From Lysobacteraceae bacterium PS02065 (lineage in GTDB: Bacteria > Pseudomonadota > Gammaproteobacteria > Xanthomonadales > Rhodanobacteraceae), in contig JASCPI010000016.1 of the NCBI GenBank assembly GCA_029959555.1, positions 30,327 to 94,326 on the forward strand: DNA of 64,000 nt, written 5' to 3'. Positions 27,244 to 36,826 of the stretch are shown here, piece after piece. The notes below the pieces were generated by a model. The model worked only from the letters and a program-made list of their open reading frames with translations, did no database searches and was not told the DNA's origin. The number at the start of each line of letters is the position of its first letter. The first letter of the stretch is position 1. The position numbers were made by a program, and so were the translations under genes.

Positions 27244-28692
27244 ATGAACGCCATCGCGAAAACACCCGCCGCCGCGGACGTCCCCACCTACGCCCAGCTC
27301 ATCGATGGCCGACAGGTCGCCGGTGCGGGAACGATTCCGGTGATCGATCCGGCCACCGAGGAGACCATCGCGTTCGCGGCGGTCGCCGACAAGGCGCAGC
27401 TCGAGCAGGCCGTCGCCGCCGCGAAGCGCGCCTTCGCGACGTGGAAGCACACGTCGACGAGCGAACGCGCCGCGATCATCGCGCGCATCATCGAGGCGGT
27501 GCAGGCGCGTCGCGAGGAGATCGCACGCGCGATCACGCTCGAGGTCGGCAAGCCGATCGGCGCAGCACGCGCGGATGTGGACCTGTCGCTGCAGTGGGCA
27601 CGCCACGTCGCAGCGATCGAGCTCAAGCCCGAGGTGGTCCGCGACGACGCCGAGGCCTACGTCGAGGTCCGCCACAAGCCGATCGGCGTGGTCGCCTGCA
27701 TCATTCCGTGGAACTTCCCGTTCTTCCAGACGATGTACAAGCTCGTGCCGGCACTGCTCACGGGCAATACCGTGATCATCAAGCCGGCACCGACCACGCC
27801 GGTCAACGCGTTGCTGCTCGGCGAGATCCTCGCCGACATCGTCCCGGCCGGCGTCGTCAACGTGCTCGGCGATGACGGCAGCATCGGTCCGCTGCTCTCC
27901 TCGCATGCGGACATCGGCAAGGTCAGCTTCACGGGCTCGACCGCAGCCGGTCGCAAGGTCATGGAATCCGGTGCGCCGACGCTCAAGCGCATCGTGCTCG
28001 AACTCGGCGGCAACGACGCGGCGATCGTGCTCGACGACGCCGACGTCGAGACCGTCGCCAAGGGCATCTTCGACTGGGCCTTCATGAACAGCGGTCAGGT
28101 CTGCATCAACATCAAGCGCATCTTCGTGCCCGATGCGTTGCACGACGCGTTCTGCGACGCGTTCGCTGCCTTGGCCAAAGCGGCCGTGGTCGGTCACGGC
28201 CTCGACGAGAGGACCGCGTTCGGCCCGATCCAGAACCGTCGCCAGTACGAGGCCGTGCTCGAATGCCTCGCGATCGCGAAGGCCGACGGCACCGTGATCG
28301 CGGGCGGCGATCCGCTATCGGGCAAGGGTTACTTCGTGCCGCCGACCGTGGTCCGCGACATCGACGACGCGAGCCGTCTCGTGCGCGAGGAGACCTTCGG
28401 TCCGATCCGTTCGATCCTGCGCTACTCGACCATCGACGAGGCGATCGCGAGGGCCAACGACACGCCTTACGGGCTCGGCGGTTCGGTGTGGGGCAAGGAC
28501 CTCGCGCGCGCGACCGCGGTCGCCGACCGCATCGACAGCGGCACGACCTGGGTCAACACGCATTTCGCGCTCGCACCCGACGTGCCGTTCGGCGGCCGCA
28601 AGCAGTCGGGCCTCGGCGTCGAGTTCGGCATGGAAGGCCTGTACGAATTCACCGACCACCACGTGATCCATGTGGCGCGTTCGGGTTCCTGA
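27244..28692 (+). CDS. NAD(P)-dependent aldehyde dehydrogenase
   Basis: This 482-residue ALDH-superfamily enzyme oxidises an aldehyde to the acid. PWNFPFFQT, FTGSTAAGRKVM (nucleotide site), the general base Glu253 in LELGGNDAAIV and the nucleophile Cys287 in NSGQVCINIKRI are all present. GAGGA lies before the ATG at 27244. Together with the PQQ dehydrogenase it would take an alcohol to a carboxylate. The 3' end overlaps the convergent MocR gene by 44 bases. The aldehyde cannot be named from sequence; aromatic and medium-chain aldehydes are possible. Confidence 0.95.
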   Translation: MNAIAKTPAAADVPTYAQLIDGRQVAGAGTIPVIDPATEETIAFAAVADKAQLEQAVAAAKRAFATWKHTSTSERAAIIARIIEAVQARREEIARAITLEVGKPIGAARADVDLSLQWARHVAAIELKPEVVRDDAEAYVEVRHKPIGVVACIIPWNFPFFQTMYKLVPALLTGNTVIIKPAPTTPVNALLLGEILADIVPAGVVNVLGDDGSIGPLLSSHADIGKVSFTGSTAAGRKVMESGAPTLKRIVLELGGNDAAIVLDDADVETVAKGIFDWAFMNSGQVCINIKRIFVPDALHDAFCDAFAALAKAAVVGHGLDERTAFGPIQNRRQYEAVLECLAIAKADGTVIAGGDPLSGKGYFVPPTVVRDIDDASRLVREETFGPIRSILRYSTIDEAIARANDTPYGLGGSVWGKDLARATAVADRIDSGTTWVNTHFALAPDVPFGGRKQSGLGVEFGMEGLYEFTDHHVIHVARSGS

Positions 28693-30151
28693 CCGGCCGG
28701 CGCGCGACGCGGCGGGTGCGGCCAGGCGTGCTGTCCGGTCCTCCCGCCTCGCGCAGGCACTCGCGCATGCTGTCGATGAACAGCGGATCCTCGATGTAGC
28801 CGACGTTGAGGCGCATCCAGGGACTGGCCTGCCGCCGGTTCAGCATGAAGTTGTTGCCCGGCGCGATGACCACGCCGCGCGCCATCAGGCTCATCGTCAG
28901 TTCGCCGATGTCGTCGAGGCCGGGCACGCGTGCCCACAGGTACAACGACTGCTCGGGCTCGCAGAACGGCTCGAGGCCGAGGTCCCTGAGGATGCGGATC
29001 GCCTTGGCCGTGGTCTCGCGCACGCGCTTCTGCAGCTTGGCCACGTGGCGCAGGAAGTGGCCCTCGGTGAGGATCACGTCGAGGATGCGCTCGCTGTACT
29101 CGCTGCCGCTGACGTGCAGCAGCATCTTGATGTCGGCGAGTTCCTCGATGCGGTTGGCGCTGCCGGCGATGAAGCCTCCGCGCAGCGTGGGCGAGAGCGA
29201 CTTCGAGAAGCTGCCGACGTAGAGCGTGTTGCGGAGCTGGTCGATCGCGCTGATGCGCGGTGCCGAGTTCCGCTTGAAGTCGGCCACCGCGTCGTCTTCC
29301 ACGACGAGCAGGTTGTGCGTCGCCGCCAGCTGCGCGATGCGCGCGGCCTTCTCGGGACTCATGTCGGAGCCCGTCGGGTTCTGTCCGACCGACTGCACGA
29401 AGAACACGCGCGGCCGCTCGCTGCGGATCTGCTGCTCGAGGACGTCGATGTCGGGGCCGTCGACGAGGCGCGGGATGCCGATCATGCGCGCGCCCTGCAG
29501 TTCGAGCTTGCCGAACAGCGGGTAGTAGCCGGGTTCCTCGACGAGCACCGGATCGCCCGGAGAAACGTAGCGGCGGATGATGAGGTCGAGGCCGTGGTTG
29601 CCGCCGTGCGTCGTCATGATCTGCCGCTCGGACGCCGCGATGCGGTAGCCGGCGAGCTTGCGGTTGATGTGTGCACGCAGGTTCTGGTTGCCGTAGCGGC
29701 TGCCGTAGCGGAACAGTCCGCCGATTCCCGCGCGCGTGATCTGGCGGTGGAACTTGTCCAGGCGCATGTCGGCCAGCCACAGCGGCGGCGGCACCGCGAT
29801 GGCGAGGTTGGATTCGCCGGGCGCCTGCAGCAGCTGCTGGCGCATGAGCCAGATCGTGTCGAGGGCGCGATGGTAGGCCCGCGGCTCGTCATGCTCGACG
29901 ACCGGCTCGTCGATCGCTTCGTCGGTCGGTTCCGTCTCGATGCGCACGAAGAAGCCGCGGCCGCGGTCGGCGCGCACGAACCCGCGTTGTGCGAGCGATT
30001 CGAACGCCGCGACGACGGTGTTCAACGAATGCGAATAGAGGCGCGCGTACTCGCGCAGCGAAGGCAGCTTGTCGCCGGCCTTGAGCGTGCCGGCGAGGAT
30101 CTGCGTCTCGATGTCGTGCGCCACCTTCTCGGCGGCGGTCTTCGCTCTCAT
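28649..30151 (-). CDS. MocR-type regulator (GntR helix-turn-helix + aminotransferase domain)
   Basis: This 500-residue protein has an N-terminal GntR winged helix (residues ~1-75, LPSLREYARLYSHSLNTVVA) joined to a fold-type I aminotransferase domain. The PLP-binding lysine lies in YVGSFSKSLSPTLRGGFIAG. VGQNPTGSDMSPEKAARIAQ and ERQIMTTHGGNHGLDLIIRR are typical of MocR/PdxR relatives such as YdcR and YjiR. Such proteins use PLP or an amino-acid adduct as effector. It is divergent from the acyl-CoA synthetase gene (245 bases between) and convergent with the aldehyde dehydrogenase gene. It may regulate either side. The last ~30 residues are basic and Arg-rich. Confidence 0.93.
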   Translation of the reverse strand: MRAKTAAEKVAHDIETQILAGTLKAGDKLPSLREYARLYSHSLNTVVAAFESLAQRGFVRADRGRGFFVRIETEPTDEAIDEPVVEHDEPRAYHRALDTIWLMRQQLLQAPGESNLAIAVPPPLWLADMRLDKFHRQITRAGIGGLFRYGSRYGNQNLRAHINRKLAGYRIAASERQIMTTHGGNHGLDLIIRRYVSPGDPVLVEEPGYYPLFGKLELQGARMIGIPRLVDGPDIDVLEQQIRSERPRVFFVQSVGQNPTGSDMSPEKAARIAQLAATHNLLVVEDDAVADFKRNSAPRISAIDQLRNTLYVGSFSKSLSPTLRGGFIAGSANRIEELADIKMLLHVSGSEYSERILDVILTEGHFLRHVAKLQKRVRETTAKAIRILRDLGLEPFCEPEQSLYLWARVPGLDDIGELTMSLMARGVVIAPGNNFMLNRRQASPWMRLNVGYIEDPLFIDSMRECLREAGGPDSTPGRTRRVARRPVRNPNAPHGSRGGR

Positions 30152-30396
30152 GCGGTGGCTTCGGCGAGTGGAGGGAGGCGGTCGGTGAGATGCGACGCGT
30201 GGCGTACAGCGGGCAGCGTCGGCACGTGTGCTGCCGATGGCGGCGTCGATCGTGGCAGCACATCGATCGCGTTCAAGGGTTGCAGCTTTTCACGTCGCGG
30301 GAAAGTGCGGGCCTGGTCGTCACACGGTCGTGCACCTCGCGCAGCGTCGGCCTGCATGGCCGCGCCTATGGATTCTTCGATGGACGGGAGCGCTCG

Positions 30397-32049
30397 ATGA
30401 GCAGCACAGAGATGCGGGAGCGCGCGCAGCGTGACGGGCACGACGTGCCTGCGATCCGCATGCCGGCGATACCGGCGCGATTCAACATCGGCGTGGACGT
30501 GTGCACGCGCTGGATCGACGACGCGGAGCGCATCGCGCTGATCCACGACACCGGGAGCCGCAGCGAGCGCTTCTCGTTCCGTGACATCGAGGCCTTGTCG
30601 AACCAGATCGCGAACCTGCTGCGCAGCAGCGGCATCGGGCGCGGTGCACGCGTCGCGCTGATGGCGCCGCAGCGCCCCGAAGCGGCCTGCGTGCATGTCG
30701 CGATCTACAAGCTCGGCGCGATCGCGGTGCCGCTGTTCCCGCTGTTCGGCGAGGAGGCGATCGAGCATCGCCTGTCCGACAGCGGTGCCGAGGCGTTCAT
30801 CGGTGACCGCCAGGCCGTGGCGAAGCTCGCATCGATCCGCACACGTCTGCCGGCGCTGCGGCACGTGTTCTGCATCGACGGCGCGGTCGCCGACGCCATC
30901 GATCTGCACGCCGTGCGCAGCCGTTGCCCGGAGCATTTCGAAGCGGTCGATACGGCGGCCGACGATCCGGCGATCATCATCTACACCTCGGGTACGACCG
31001 GGAAATCGAAAGGCGCGCTGCATGCGCACCGCACGTTGCTCGGGCATCTGCCCGGCGTGGAGATGTCGCACGACGGTCTCGGCCTGCCGGGCGACCTCAT
31101 GTGGACGCCGGCCGACTGGTCGTGGATCGGCGGCCTGTTCGATCTGCTGTTGCCGGCCTGGCATCACGGCCTGCCGGTGGTGGCGCGACGCTTCGAGAAG
31201 TTCGATGCCGCGCAGGCCTTCGAGCTGATGCGGCGGCATCGCGTACGCAACGCGTTCCTGCCGCCGACGGCTCTCAAGATGATGCGCGCCGGCTCCGAGC
31301 CGGGACGCTCGTACGACCTGTCGCTGCGCTCGGTCGCCAGTGGCGGCGAGAGCCTCGGCGAGGAACTGCTCGAATGGGGGCGCAGTGTGCTCGGCGTCGA
31401 GATCAACGAGTTCTACGGCCAGACCGAGTGCAACATGGTGGTCTCGTCCTGCGGCAGCCGCTTCCCGCCCAAGCCGGGATGGATGGGCAAGGCCGTGCCG
31501 GGGCACGACGTGCAGGTCGTCGATGCGGCGGGTGCGCTGCTGCCGCGCGGAACGCTCGGGCTGATCGGCATCCGCCAGCCCGATCCCGTGGCCTTCCTCG
31601 GCTACTGGAACGACGAGGCGGCGACGTCGACGAAATTCGCCGGAGGCTTCCTGCTGACCGGCGACCAGGGCGAGATGGACGACGACGGCTATATCCGCTT
31701 CGTCGGCCGCGACGACGATGTCATCACCAGTGCCGGCTACCGCATCGGCCCCGGCCCGATCGAAGACTGCCTGCTCGGCCACGCGGCCGTGCGTCTGGTC
31801 GCCGTGATCGGCGTGCCGGACCCCGAGCGCACCGAGGTGGTCAAGGCCTGCATCGTGCTCAACGACGGCTTCGAACCCGATGCCGGACTGACGCGCGAGC
31901 TGCAGGACCACGTGAAGCGCCGCCTGGCCGGCCACGAGTACCCGCGCCTGATCGAATACCTCGACAGCCTTCCGACCACCACCACGGGCAAGCTGATGCG
32001 CCGCGAACTGCGTCTGCGCGCCACCGCCGATCTGGAGAACCGCGCATGA
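30397..32049 (+). CDS. AMP-forming acyl-CoA synthetase
   Basis: This 550-residue adenylate-forming enzyme activates a carboxylic acid with ATP and joins it to CoA. The P-loop-like motif is IIYTSGTTGKSKGALHAH. WTPADWSWIGGLFDLLLPAW, EFYGQTECNMV and GRDDDVITSAGYRIGPGPIE are core motifs. The catalytic Lys is in PTTTTGKLMRRELR. The WTPADWSW text places it with the acetyl-CoA-synthetase-like, medium-chain/aromatic branch. The start at 30397 follows a GGGAGCG ribosome binding site. Its stop overlaps the hydratase start (ATGA). A longer frame upstream lacks family resemblance. Confidence 0.94.
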   Translation: MSSTEMRERAQRDGHDVPAIRMPAIPARFNIGVDVCTRWIDDAERIALIHDTGSRSERFSFRDIEALSNQIANLLRSSGIGRGARVALMAPQRPEAACVHVAIYKLGAIAVPLFPLFGEEAIEHRLSDSGAEAFIGDRQAVAKLASIRTRLPALRHVFCIDGAVADAIDLHAVRSRCPEHFEAVDTAADDPAIIIYTSGTTGKSKGALHAHRTLLGHLPGVEMSHDGLGLPGDLMWTPADWSWIGGLFDLLLPAWHHGLPVVARRFEKFDAAQAFELMRRHRVRNAFLPPTALKMMRAGSEPGRSYDLSLRSVASGGESLGEELLEWGRSVLGVEINEFYGQTECNMVVSSCGSRFPPKPGWMGKAVPGHDVQVVDAAGALLPRGTLGLIGIRQPDPVAFLGYWNDEAATSTKFAGGFLLTGDQGEMDDDGYIRFVGRDDDVITSAGYRIGPGPIEDCLLGHAAVRLVAVIGVPDPERTEVVKACIVLNDGFEPDAGLTRELQDHVKRRLAGHEYPRLIEYLDSLPTTTTGKLMRRELRLRATADLENRA

Positions 32050-32822
32050 GCGCTTCGTACGAGTGCATCCTCCTCGAGACGGTCGGCCGCGTCGCCGTCA
32101 TCACGCTCGACCGTCCGCGCGTGCTCAACGCGCTCAACGACACGCTGGTTGCGGAACTGATCGATGCGCTGAGGGCCAGCGACCTCGATCCCGGCATCGG
32201 GGCCATCGTGCTGCGCGGCAGTGAGCGTGCGTTCGCCGCCGGTGCCGACATCGGCGCGATGGAGAACCACGATTTCGTGTCGGCCTACGTCGGCAACATC
32301 ATCGACTGGCAGGCCATCCGCGACATCCGCAAGCCGATCATCGCCGCCGTGTCGGGTTATGCGCTCGGCGGCGGATGCGAGCTCGTGATGATGTGCGACA
32401 TCGTCATCGCAGACCGCACCGCGCAGTTCGGCTTGCCCGAAGTCACCCTCGGCATCATGCCCGGCGCGGGCGGCACGCAGCGCCTGCCGCGCGCGATCTC
32501 GAAGGCCAAGGCGATGGACCTCTGCCTTACGGCGCGGCGCATGGGCGCGGAAGAGGCGGAACGTGCAGGCCTCGTCTCGCGCGTCGTGCCGGAAGGCGAA
32601 CTGCACGAGGCCGCAATCGCGATGGCGGCCTCGATCGCCGGCAAATCGCTGGCCTCGGTGATGATGATCAAGGAAGCGATCAACCAGTCCTGGGAGTCCT
32701 CGCTCAACGACGGCCTGCGCTTCGAACGTCGCCTGTTCCATTCGCTGTTCGCCACCGACGACCAGAAGGAAGGCATGCGTGCGTTCGCCGAGAAGCGGCC
32801 GCCGGTGTTCCGCAATGCGTGA
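32046..32822 (+). CDS. enoyl-CoA hydratase
   Basis: This 258-residue crotonase-fold enzyme adds water across a 2-enoyl-CoA. Both catalytic glutamates of true hydratases are present: one in ALGGGCELVMMCDIVIA and the other in FGLPEVTLGIMPGAGGTQRL. The oxyanion loop is RAFAAGADIGAM. It is translationally coupled to the acyl-CoA synthetase (ATGA overlap), so the pair should act in sequence: acid to acyl-CoA, and, after a dehydrogenase encoded elsewhere, hydration. It has the standard family length with no defects. Confidence 0.95.
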   Translation: MSASYECILLETVGRVAVITLDRPRVLNALNDTLVAELIDALRASDLDPGIGAIVLRGSERAFAAGADIGAMENHDFVSAYVGNIIDWQAIRDIRKPIIAAVSGYALGGGCELVMMCDIVIADRTAQFGLPEVTLGIMPGAGGTQRLPRAISKAKAMDLCLTARRMGAEEAERAGLVSRVVPEGELHEAAIAMAASIAGKSLASVMMIKEAINQSWESSLNDGLRFERRLFHSLFATDDQKEGMRAFAEKRPPVFRNA

Positions 32823-32940
32823 GCGGGTGTGACGATGCCCGATCCCGACGGTGTCGGAGGCGGGGCGTGATCCGTGTGGCCCACCTCCGTGCGTCGTGCA
32901 GAGCCTGGAGGTGACCGAGCAGGATGCCGTGCTGCGCGGA

Positions 32941-33186
32941 TCAGAATCGCATGTTGCGGATGAAGTCGGTCGCGACGGCCGCGATGCCGTCGTCGAGCTC
33001 TTCGAAGGAGGCATACGTCGCGCGGCCGTCGGAGAGTCGAATCGGCGTCGCCGAAGGACCGTGCCACAGCTGGAGGCTGGTCACCTCCAGCAGGCCGTCG
33101 GTCCGCTGCAGCACGGTCGCCCGCCAGCGCGCGCCTTCGATCTCGCCGGCACGCGTGAAAGGAGTCACGTTCGATCCTTCGTTCAT
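32941..33186 (-). CDS. small hypothetical protein, relative of the protein at 12964-13290
   Basis: This 81-residue protein of unknown function starts MNEGSNVTPFTRAGEIEGA. The segment WRATVLQRTDGLLEVTSLQL is followed by WHGPSATPIRLSDG and a final helix IAAVATDFIRNM. It aligns by eye with a second small protein in this window (W, VL.R.DGLL..T, L, WHG, P.RL, G and a closing F-rich helix). GGAGA lies just before the ATG at 33186. A longer frame to 33273 adds a noise-like leader. It is convergent with the hydratase gene. No catalytic residue stands out. A small beta-sheet domain is likely. Confidence 0.7.
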   Translation of the reverse strand: MNEGSNVTPFTRAGEIEGARWRATVLQRTDGLLEVTSLQLWHGPSATPIRLSDGRATYASFEELDDGIAAVATDFIRNMRF

Positions 33187-33297
33187 CGGCCGTCTCCACG
33201 GTGAAGATCCGAGTCCATGCCAGGGGGCGTCGCGCTTCGCCGGCATCCACGCGCCTGCCCGCAACGGTCGCACGCAGGTTGCACCGTGTCGATGGCG

Positions 33298-34152
33298 CTA
33301 CGGCGCGTTGCCGCGCTCCGCGTCGAACTCGCGCCCGATCACCGCGGCGAACATCTCCAGCGTCCGGACCGTCTGGACGGTGATCTTGGCCGGCTTGGGA
33401 TCCAGCGCGCACAGCGTGCCGAAGAAGGTTCCATCGGGCAGGTGGATGGGCACGGAGATGTAGCTCTCGAAGCCGTACATGGCGGGCGTCGGGTGGTTGG
33501 CGAACGTGTCGTCGCGGGACGCCGAATCGAAGTACACGGGGTTGCCGTGCTGCCGGATCTCGTTGCAGATCGTGGTCTCGAGGGCGAGGTCCTGCCCTGC
33601 CTGCAAACCGAAGCCCACGAGGTCGCGCACGACGCACGCCGTCCACTCGGTATCCGTCACGCGCGCCACGGCCGCGAAGCGCATGTCCGCGGCACGCACG
33701 ACCGCCTCGAGCATGGCGGGGATGCCGGCGATTCGACGGATGGCGTCCAGGTCGAGCTGTAGGTCGATCTTGCCGGGCGCGGCGGATTCGTCGAGCGGGA
33801 CGGTCCCCACGGGCTGCGCGTCGTCGAGCAGGCGCGCGTGCCGAACCCTCATGCAGTGGTTGGAGACGGACTGCACGAAGTCGCGCACGTCGCCGGAGAG
33901 CTTGCGCAGCGTGTCGACAGGCCCCGAAAGGGTCAGCGTCGATCCGACGAGCCTGACTACATCCAGCCGGTGTTCCCGCGCGAACGCCTCATGCAGCACG
34001 GTCAGCGACACCGCCCATTTCAGCGAGGGGAGCACGTCGAGAAGTACGCTCATGACGCCGTGCGTCACCTCCCCGTCGACATCGACACTCGGCATCTCGA
34101 AGCCGATGACGGTCGGCTGTTGCGTGTCGCCCTGCGGCGCGCTGGTTTTCAT
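33298..34152 (-). CDS. GAF-domain protein
   Basis: This 284-residue cytosolic protein has an N-terminal region (~1-110) beginning PTVIGFEMPSVDVDGEVTHG, which I do not recognise. A C-terminal GAF domain follows (~135-278): MRFAAVARVTDTEWTACVVR, DLALETTICNEIRQHGNPVY, YGFESYISVPIHLPDGTFFG and TLCALDPKPA are all GAF landmarks. GAF domains bind small ligands. With no output domain visible, it may be a partner protein or a sensor fragment like those in phytochrome-type regulators. The start at 34152 is the first ATG with protein-like sequence. The open frame further upstream is noise. Confidence 0.82.
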   Translation of the reverse strand: MKTSAPQGDTQQPTVIGFEMPSVDVDGEVTHGVMSVLLDVLPSLKWAVSLTVLHEAFAREHRLDVVRLVGSTLTLSGPVDTLRKLSGDVRDFVQSVSNHCMRVRHARLLDDAQPVGTVPLDESAAPGKIDLQLDLDAIRRIAGIPAMLEAVVRAADMRFAAVARVTDTEWTACVVRDLVGFGLQAGQDLALETTICNEIRQHGNPVYFDSASRDDTFANHPTPAMYGFESYISVPIHLPDGTFFGTLCALDPKPAKITVQTVRTLEMFAAVIGREFDAERGNAP

Positions 34153-34429
34153 TCGCGCATGGTAGCGCGAACGGGTTCGCGGCGAGTCCGATGGGCAGGG
34201 CTGCCTCGGCATCCCTGGTATCGCGCGGAAGCTGCCATCAGCCTGCGGTGCCGGCAGCAGCCTGTCGCGCGCCGTAAACGGCGGCACGGTGATCATGCCG
34301 ATGGCAGACGACGTCCGTTCCCACCGTTCGGCACGTGGCGTTGGTCTGGACTGCACATGCGTTCGGATGCACGCAAGCGCCCTGTGACGCGAACCATCGA
34401 CCTCCATGAGGCCGGCCGGATGTTGGATC

Positions 34430-36571
34430 TCACGGCGTCGGCCCGTCGTCGAACCCGTTCGCGAAGATCCGATCGCCGAACACCGGTGCGAACGCCGCGA
34501 GTCCGACACGCGGCTGTCCGCCGATCGTGAGGAATCGCCCGCCAGCGTAGACCTTGCCGTCGGCGGCGTGGGCGAGGATCTGCACGTCGTTGTCGGCACC
34601 GGGGTTCCAGTCGGGATCGAGGCTGCCATCGGGACCGAGGCGTGCGATGCGGGAACGCGGCTCGGTGCCGATCGCGTCGAAGCGGCCGCCGATCCACGCG
34701 CTGCCGTCGCTGCCCACCGCGATCGCGCGCACGGATTGCTGGAACGGGTCGGAGCCGGGATTCCACGCGGCATCGATGGTTCCGCTGCCGGTCGCGCCCA
34801 ATCTCACCATCTGCCGGCGTGGTTGGTCGTTGATCGTCGTGAATGATCCCGTCGCGTACACGCCCGCGGCACCGACCGCGAGCGCGTAGACGGTCTGGTT
34901 GGCCGAGGGATTCCACGCGGTATCGAGGGTGCCATCGCTGCGCAGTCGCGCGAGGCGTGTGCGCGGCGTGCCGTTGATCGTCGTGAAGTCGCCGCCGACG
35001 TAGACGTTGCCGGCGGTGTCGGTCGCGAGCGCGTGCACCGAGTTGTCCGCCGACGGTGCCCACGCGGTGTCGACGCTGCCGTCGGCGAGCAGGCGGGCCA
35101 GCCGGTTGCGCGACAGTCCGCCGACCGACGTGAAGCTGCCACCGAACACGAAGCTGCCGTCGGGCAGCGCGGCGATCGTGCGCAGCAGGCCGTTGATCGT
35201 GAGCGGGCCGGGCTCCTCGAACGAGGCGACGATGCGCGCGATGATCGTGTCGTCGGCGTTCGGTGTCTCGTCGATCGTGCCGTCGTGGCGCAAGCGCAGC
35301 ATGTACGGTCGCACCACGCCGTCGGCCTTGTAGAACGTGCCGCCGACGAGCATGCCGTACGGGCGCTTCAGCATCAGCGTGATGGCCGGCGACAGCGACT
35401 CCACGTCGCGCGCCGGTTGCACGCCCGCACCGGCCTGTGTCGACAGCACGGCGAAGCCGAGCCGGTACTGGCTGCTGACGCGATGGAACGCGCCGCCGAT
35501 GCGCACCTGGTTCGCGTCCGCGAGCAAAGCGTACGGCGCGCCGCCGAGCGGTGACGGATCCCATTCGGCATCGGGCGCACCGTTGCTGGCCGACAGGCGC
35601 GCGAGGTTGCGTCGTGCGATGCCGCCGATCTGGCTGAACAGTCCGGCCGCGTACACGGCGCCGTCGCTCGCGACGGTGATGGCGTGCACGATGCTGTCCG
35701 CATTCGGGTTCCACCCGGCATCGGCGAGTCCGTCGCCGGCCGACAGGCGTGCGATGCGGTTGCGTGCCTGCCCGCCGATGCTCGTGAAGCTGCCACCGAC
35801 GTGGACGCGACCCGAGGCATCGAACGTGATCGCGAGGACATCGCCGCCCGGATCGGGATTCCAGGCCGGGTCGGCGCTGCCGTTGCCGAGCAGGCGCGCG
35901 ATGCGGCGCCGCTGCGCGCCGCCGACATTGAAGAAGCCGCCCGCCACGTAGACGCGATCGTCCGACGCGATCGCGATCACGCGCACCGTGTTGTCGGGTG
36001 CGGGATTCCACGCCGCGTCGACGACCGCCGGCGTCGCGGTCGACACGCGCGCGAGTCCGCTGCGCGTGACGCCGCCGATCACGCCGAACTGCCCGCCGAC
36101 ATGCACGCGTGACGTGGCGTCCACGGCGAGCGCGTAGACGAACGAGTCGGGCTGCGGCGCCCATGCAGGATCGACGACACCGGTCGCCGAGACCCTGGCC
36201 AGGCGTTCGATGCCGAGGCCGCCGATCTCCTGGAACTCGCCACCGACGTAGATGCGCCCGCTCGCGTCGATGGCGAGCGCGTTGACCGTGCGGTCCGGCG
36301 AGGGATCGAAGGCGGGATCGAGGCTGCCGTCGGCGCGCAGCCGGGCGAGGTTGCGGCGCGGCACGCCATCGATCGAGCCGAACGTTCCGCCGAGCACGAC
36401 GCCACCGTCGGGCGTGCGAAGCATCGCGAGCACGCGGCCGTTGACGACGAGATCGATGTGCGGCGCCGCGAGCGGTGCGGGCGACTGCGCCGAGGCCGGC
36501 GCCGACAGCATGGCGATGACGAGAAACGCCGCGGCGACGAGCGTCCGCACGCAATGATCCAGCCGGTTCAT
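34430..36571 (-). CDS. secreted delta-60 repeat (propeller-like) protein
   Basis: This 713-residue exported protein has a signal peptide ending in SAPASAQ. I count about 12 repeats of roughly 50 residues of the delta-60 type, each with a turn such as DPAWNP.PD, a strand VLAIA.D..GRVYVGG, FT.IGG and R.RLARL. One copy in the middle is degenerate. The repeats should fold as one or two beta-propellers. The last residues read DRIFANGFDDGPTP, a short tail also seen in altered form in the divergent neighbour. AGGGGA precedes ATG 36571. The function is unknown; a surface or extracellular role is inferred. Confidence 0.88.
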   Translation of the reverse strand: MNRLDHCVRTLVAAAFLVIAMLSAPASAQSPAPLAAPHIDLVVNGRVLAMLRTPDGGVVLGGTFGSIDGVPRRNLARLRADGSLDPAFDPSPDRTVNALAIDASGRIYVGGEFQEIGGLGIERLARVSATGVVDPAWAPQPDSFVYALAVDATSRVHVGGQFGVIGGVTRSGLARVSTATPAVVDAAWNPAPDNTVRVIAIASDDRVYVAGGFFNVGGAQRRRIARLLGNGSADPAWNPDPGGDVLAITFDASGRVHVGGSFTSIGGQARNRIARLSAGDGLADAGWNPNADSIVHAITVASDGAVYAAGLFSQIGGIARRNLARLSASNGAPDAEWDPSPLGGAPYALLADANQVRIGGAFHRVSSQYRLGFAVLSTQAGAGVQPARDVESLSPAITLMLKRPYGMLVGGTFYKADGVVRPYMLRLRHDGTIDETPNADDTIIARIVASFEEPGPLTINGLLRTIAALPDGSFVFGGSFTSVGGLSRNRLARLLADGSVDTAWAPSADNSVHALATDTAGNVYVGGDFTTINGTPRTRLARLRSDGTLDTAWNPSANQTVYALAVGAAGVYATGSFTTINDQPRRQMVRLGATGSGTIDAAWNPGSDPFQQSVRAIAVGSDGSAWIGGRFDAIGTEPRSRIARLGPDGSLDPDWNPGADNDVQILAHAADGKVYAGGRFLTIGGQPRVGLAAFAPVFGDRIFANGFDDGPTP

Positions 36572-36826
36572 GGACGTTTCCCCTGCAAGGCCGCACATCG
36601 CGACGTCGTGCATGGCGCGGGTCGGGGGCGAGGTGTCTCATGGACGTGATCGAGGCTATAGGCGCGACATCCCGGGTGAAGCTCCGTGATTCCGCGCGGA
36701 AGCCCACGGATGGCCTGCTTGGCGAGTCGACGTGTCGACCCTCCGCCCGCACGGCAACCCCGCGAATGCGGGGTACGACCCCGTTGCGCCACGACCTACC
36801 CTCCGGCGGTCACGATCGGAGTCGTC
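36572..36826. promoter_or_regulatory. divergent control region between two secreted-protein genes
   Basis: These 255 bases lie between the divergent genes. They contain GTCGACGTGTCGAC (about 36726-36739) and a hairpin CCCCGC-GAAT-GCGGGG (36758-36773) on the side of the DUF11-like gene. A TATAGC hexamer on the minus strand near 36655-36660 could be the -10 of the delta-60 gene. None of these is proven. Confidence 0.3.

Noticed and set aside
36758..36773. Hairpin CCCCGC-GAAT-GCGGGG as a terminator
   Set aside because: It lies upstream of a gene, is not preceded by a plus-strand coding region and has no T-run. It is kept only as a note on the control region.
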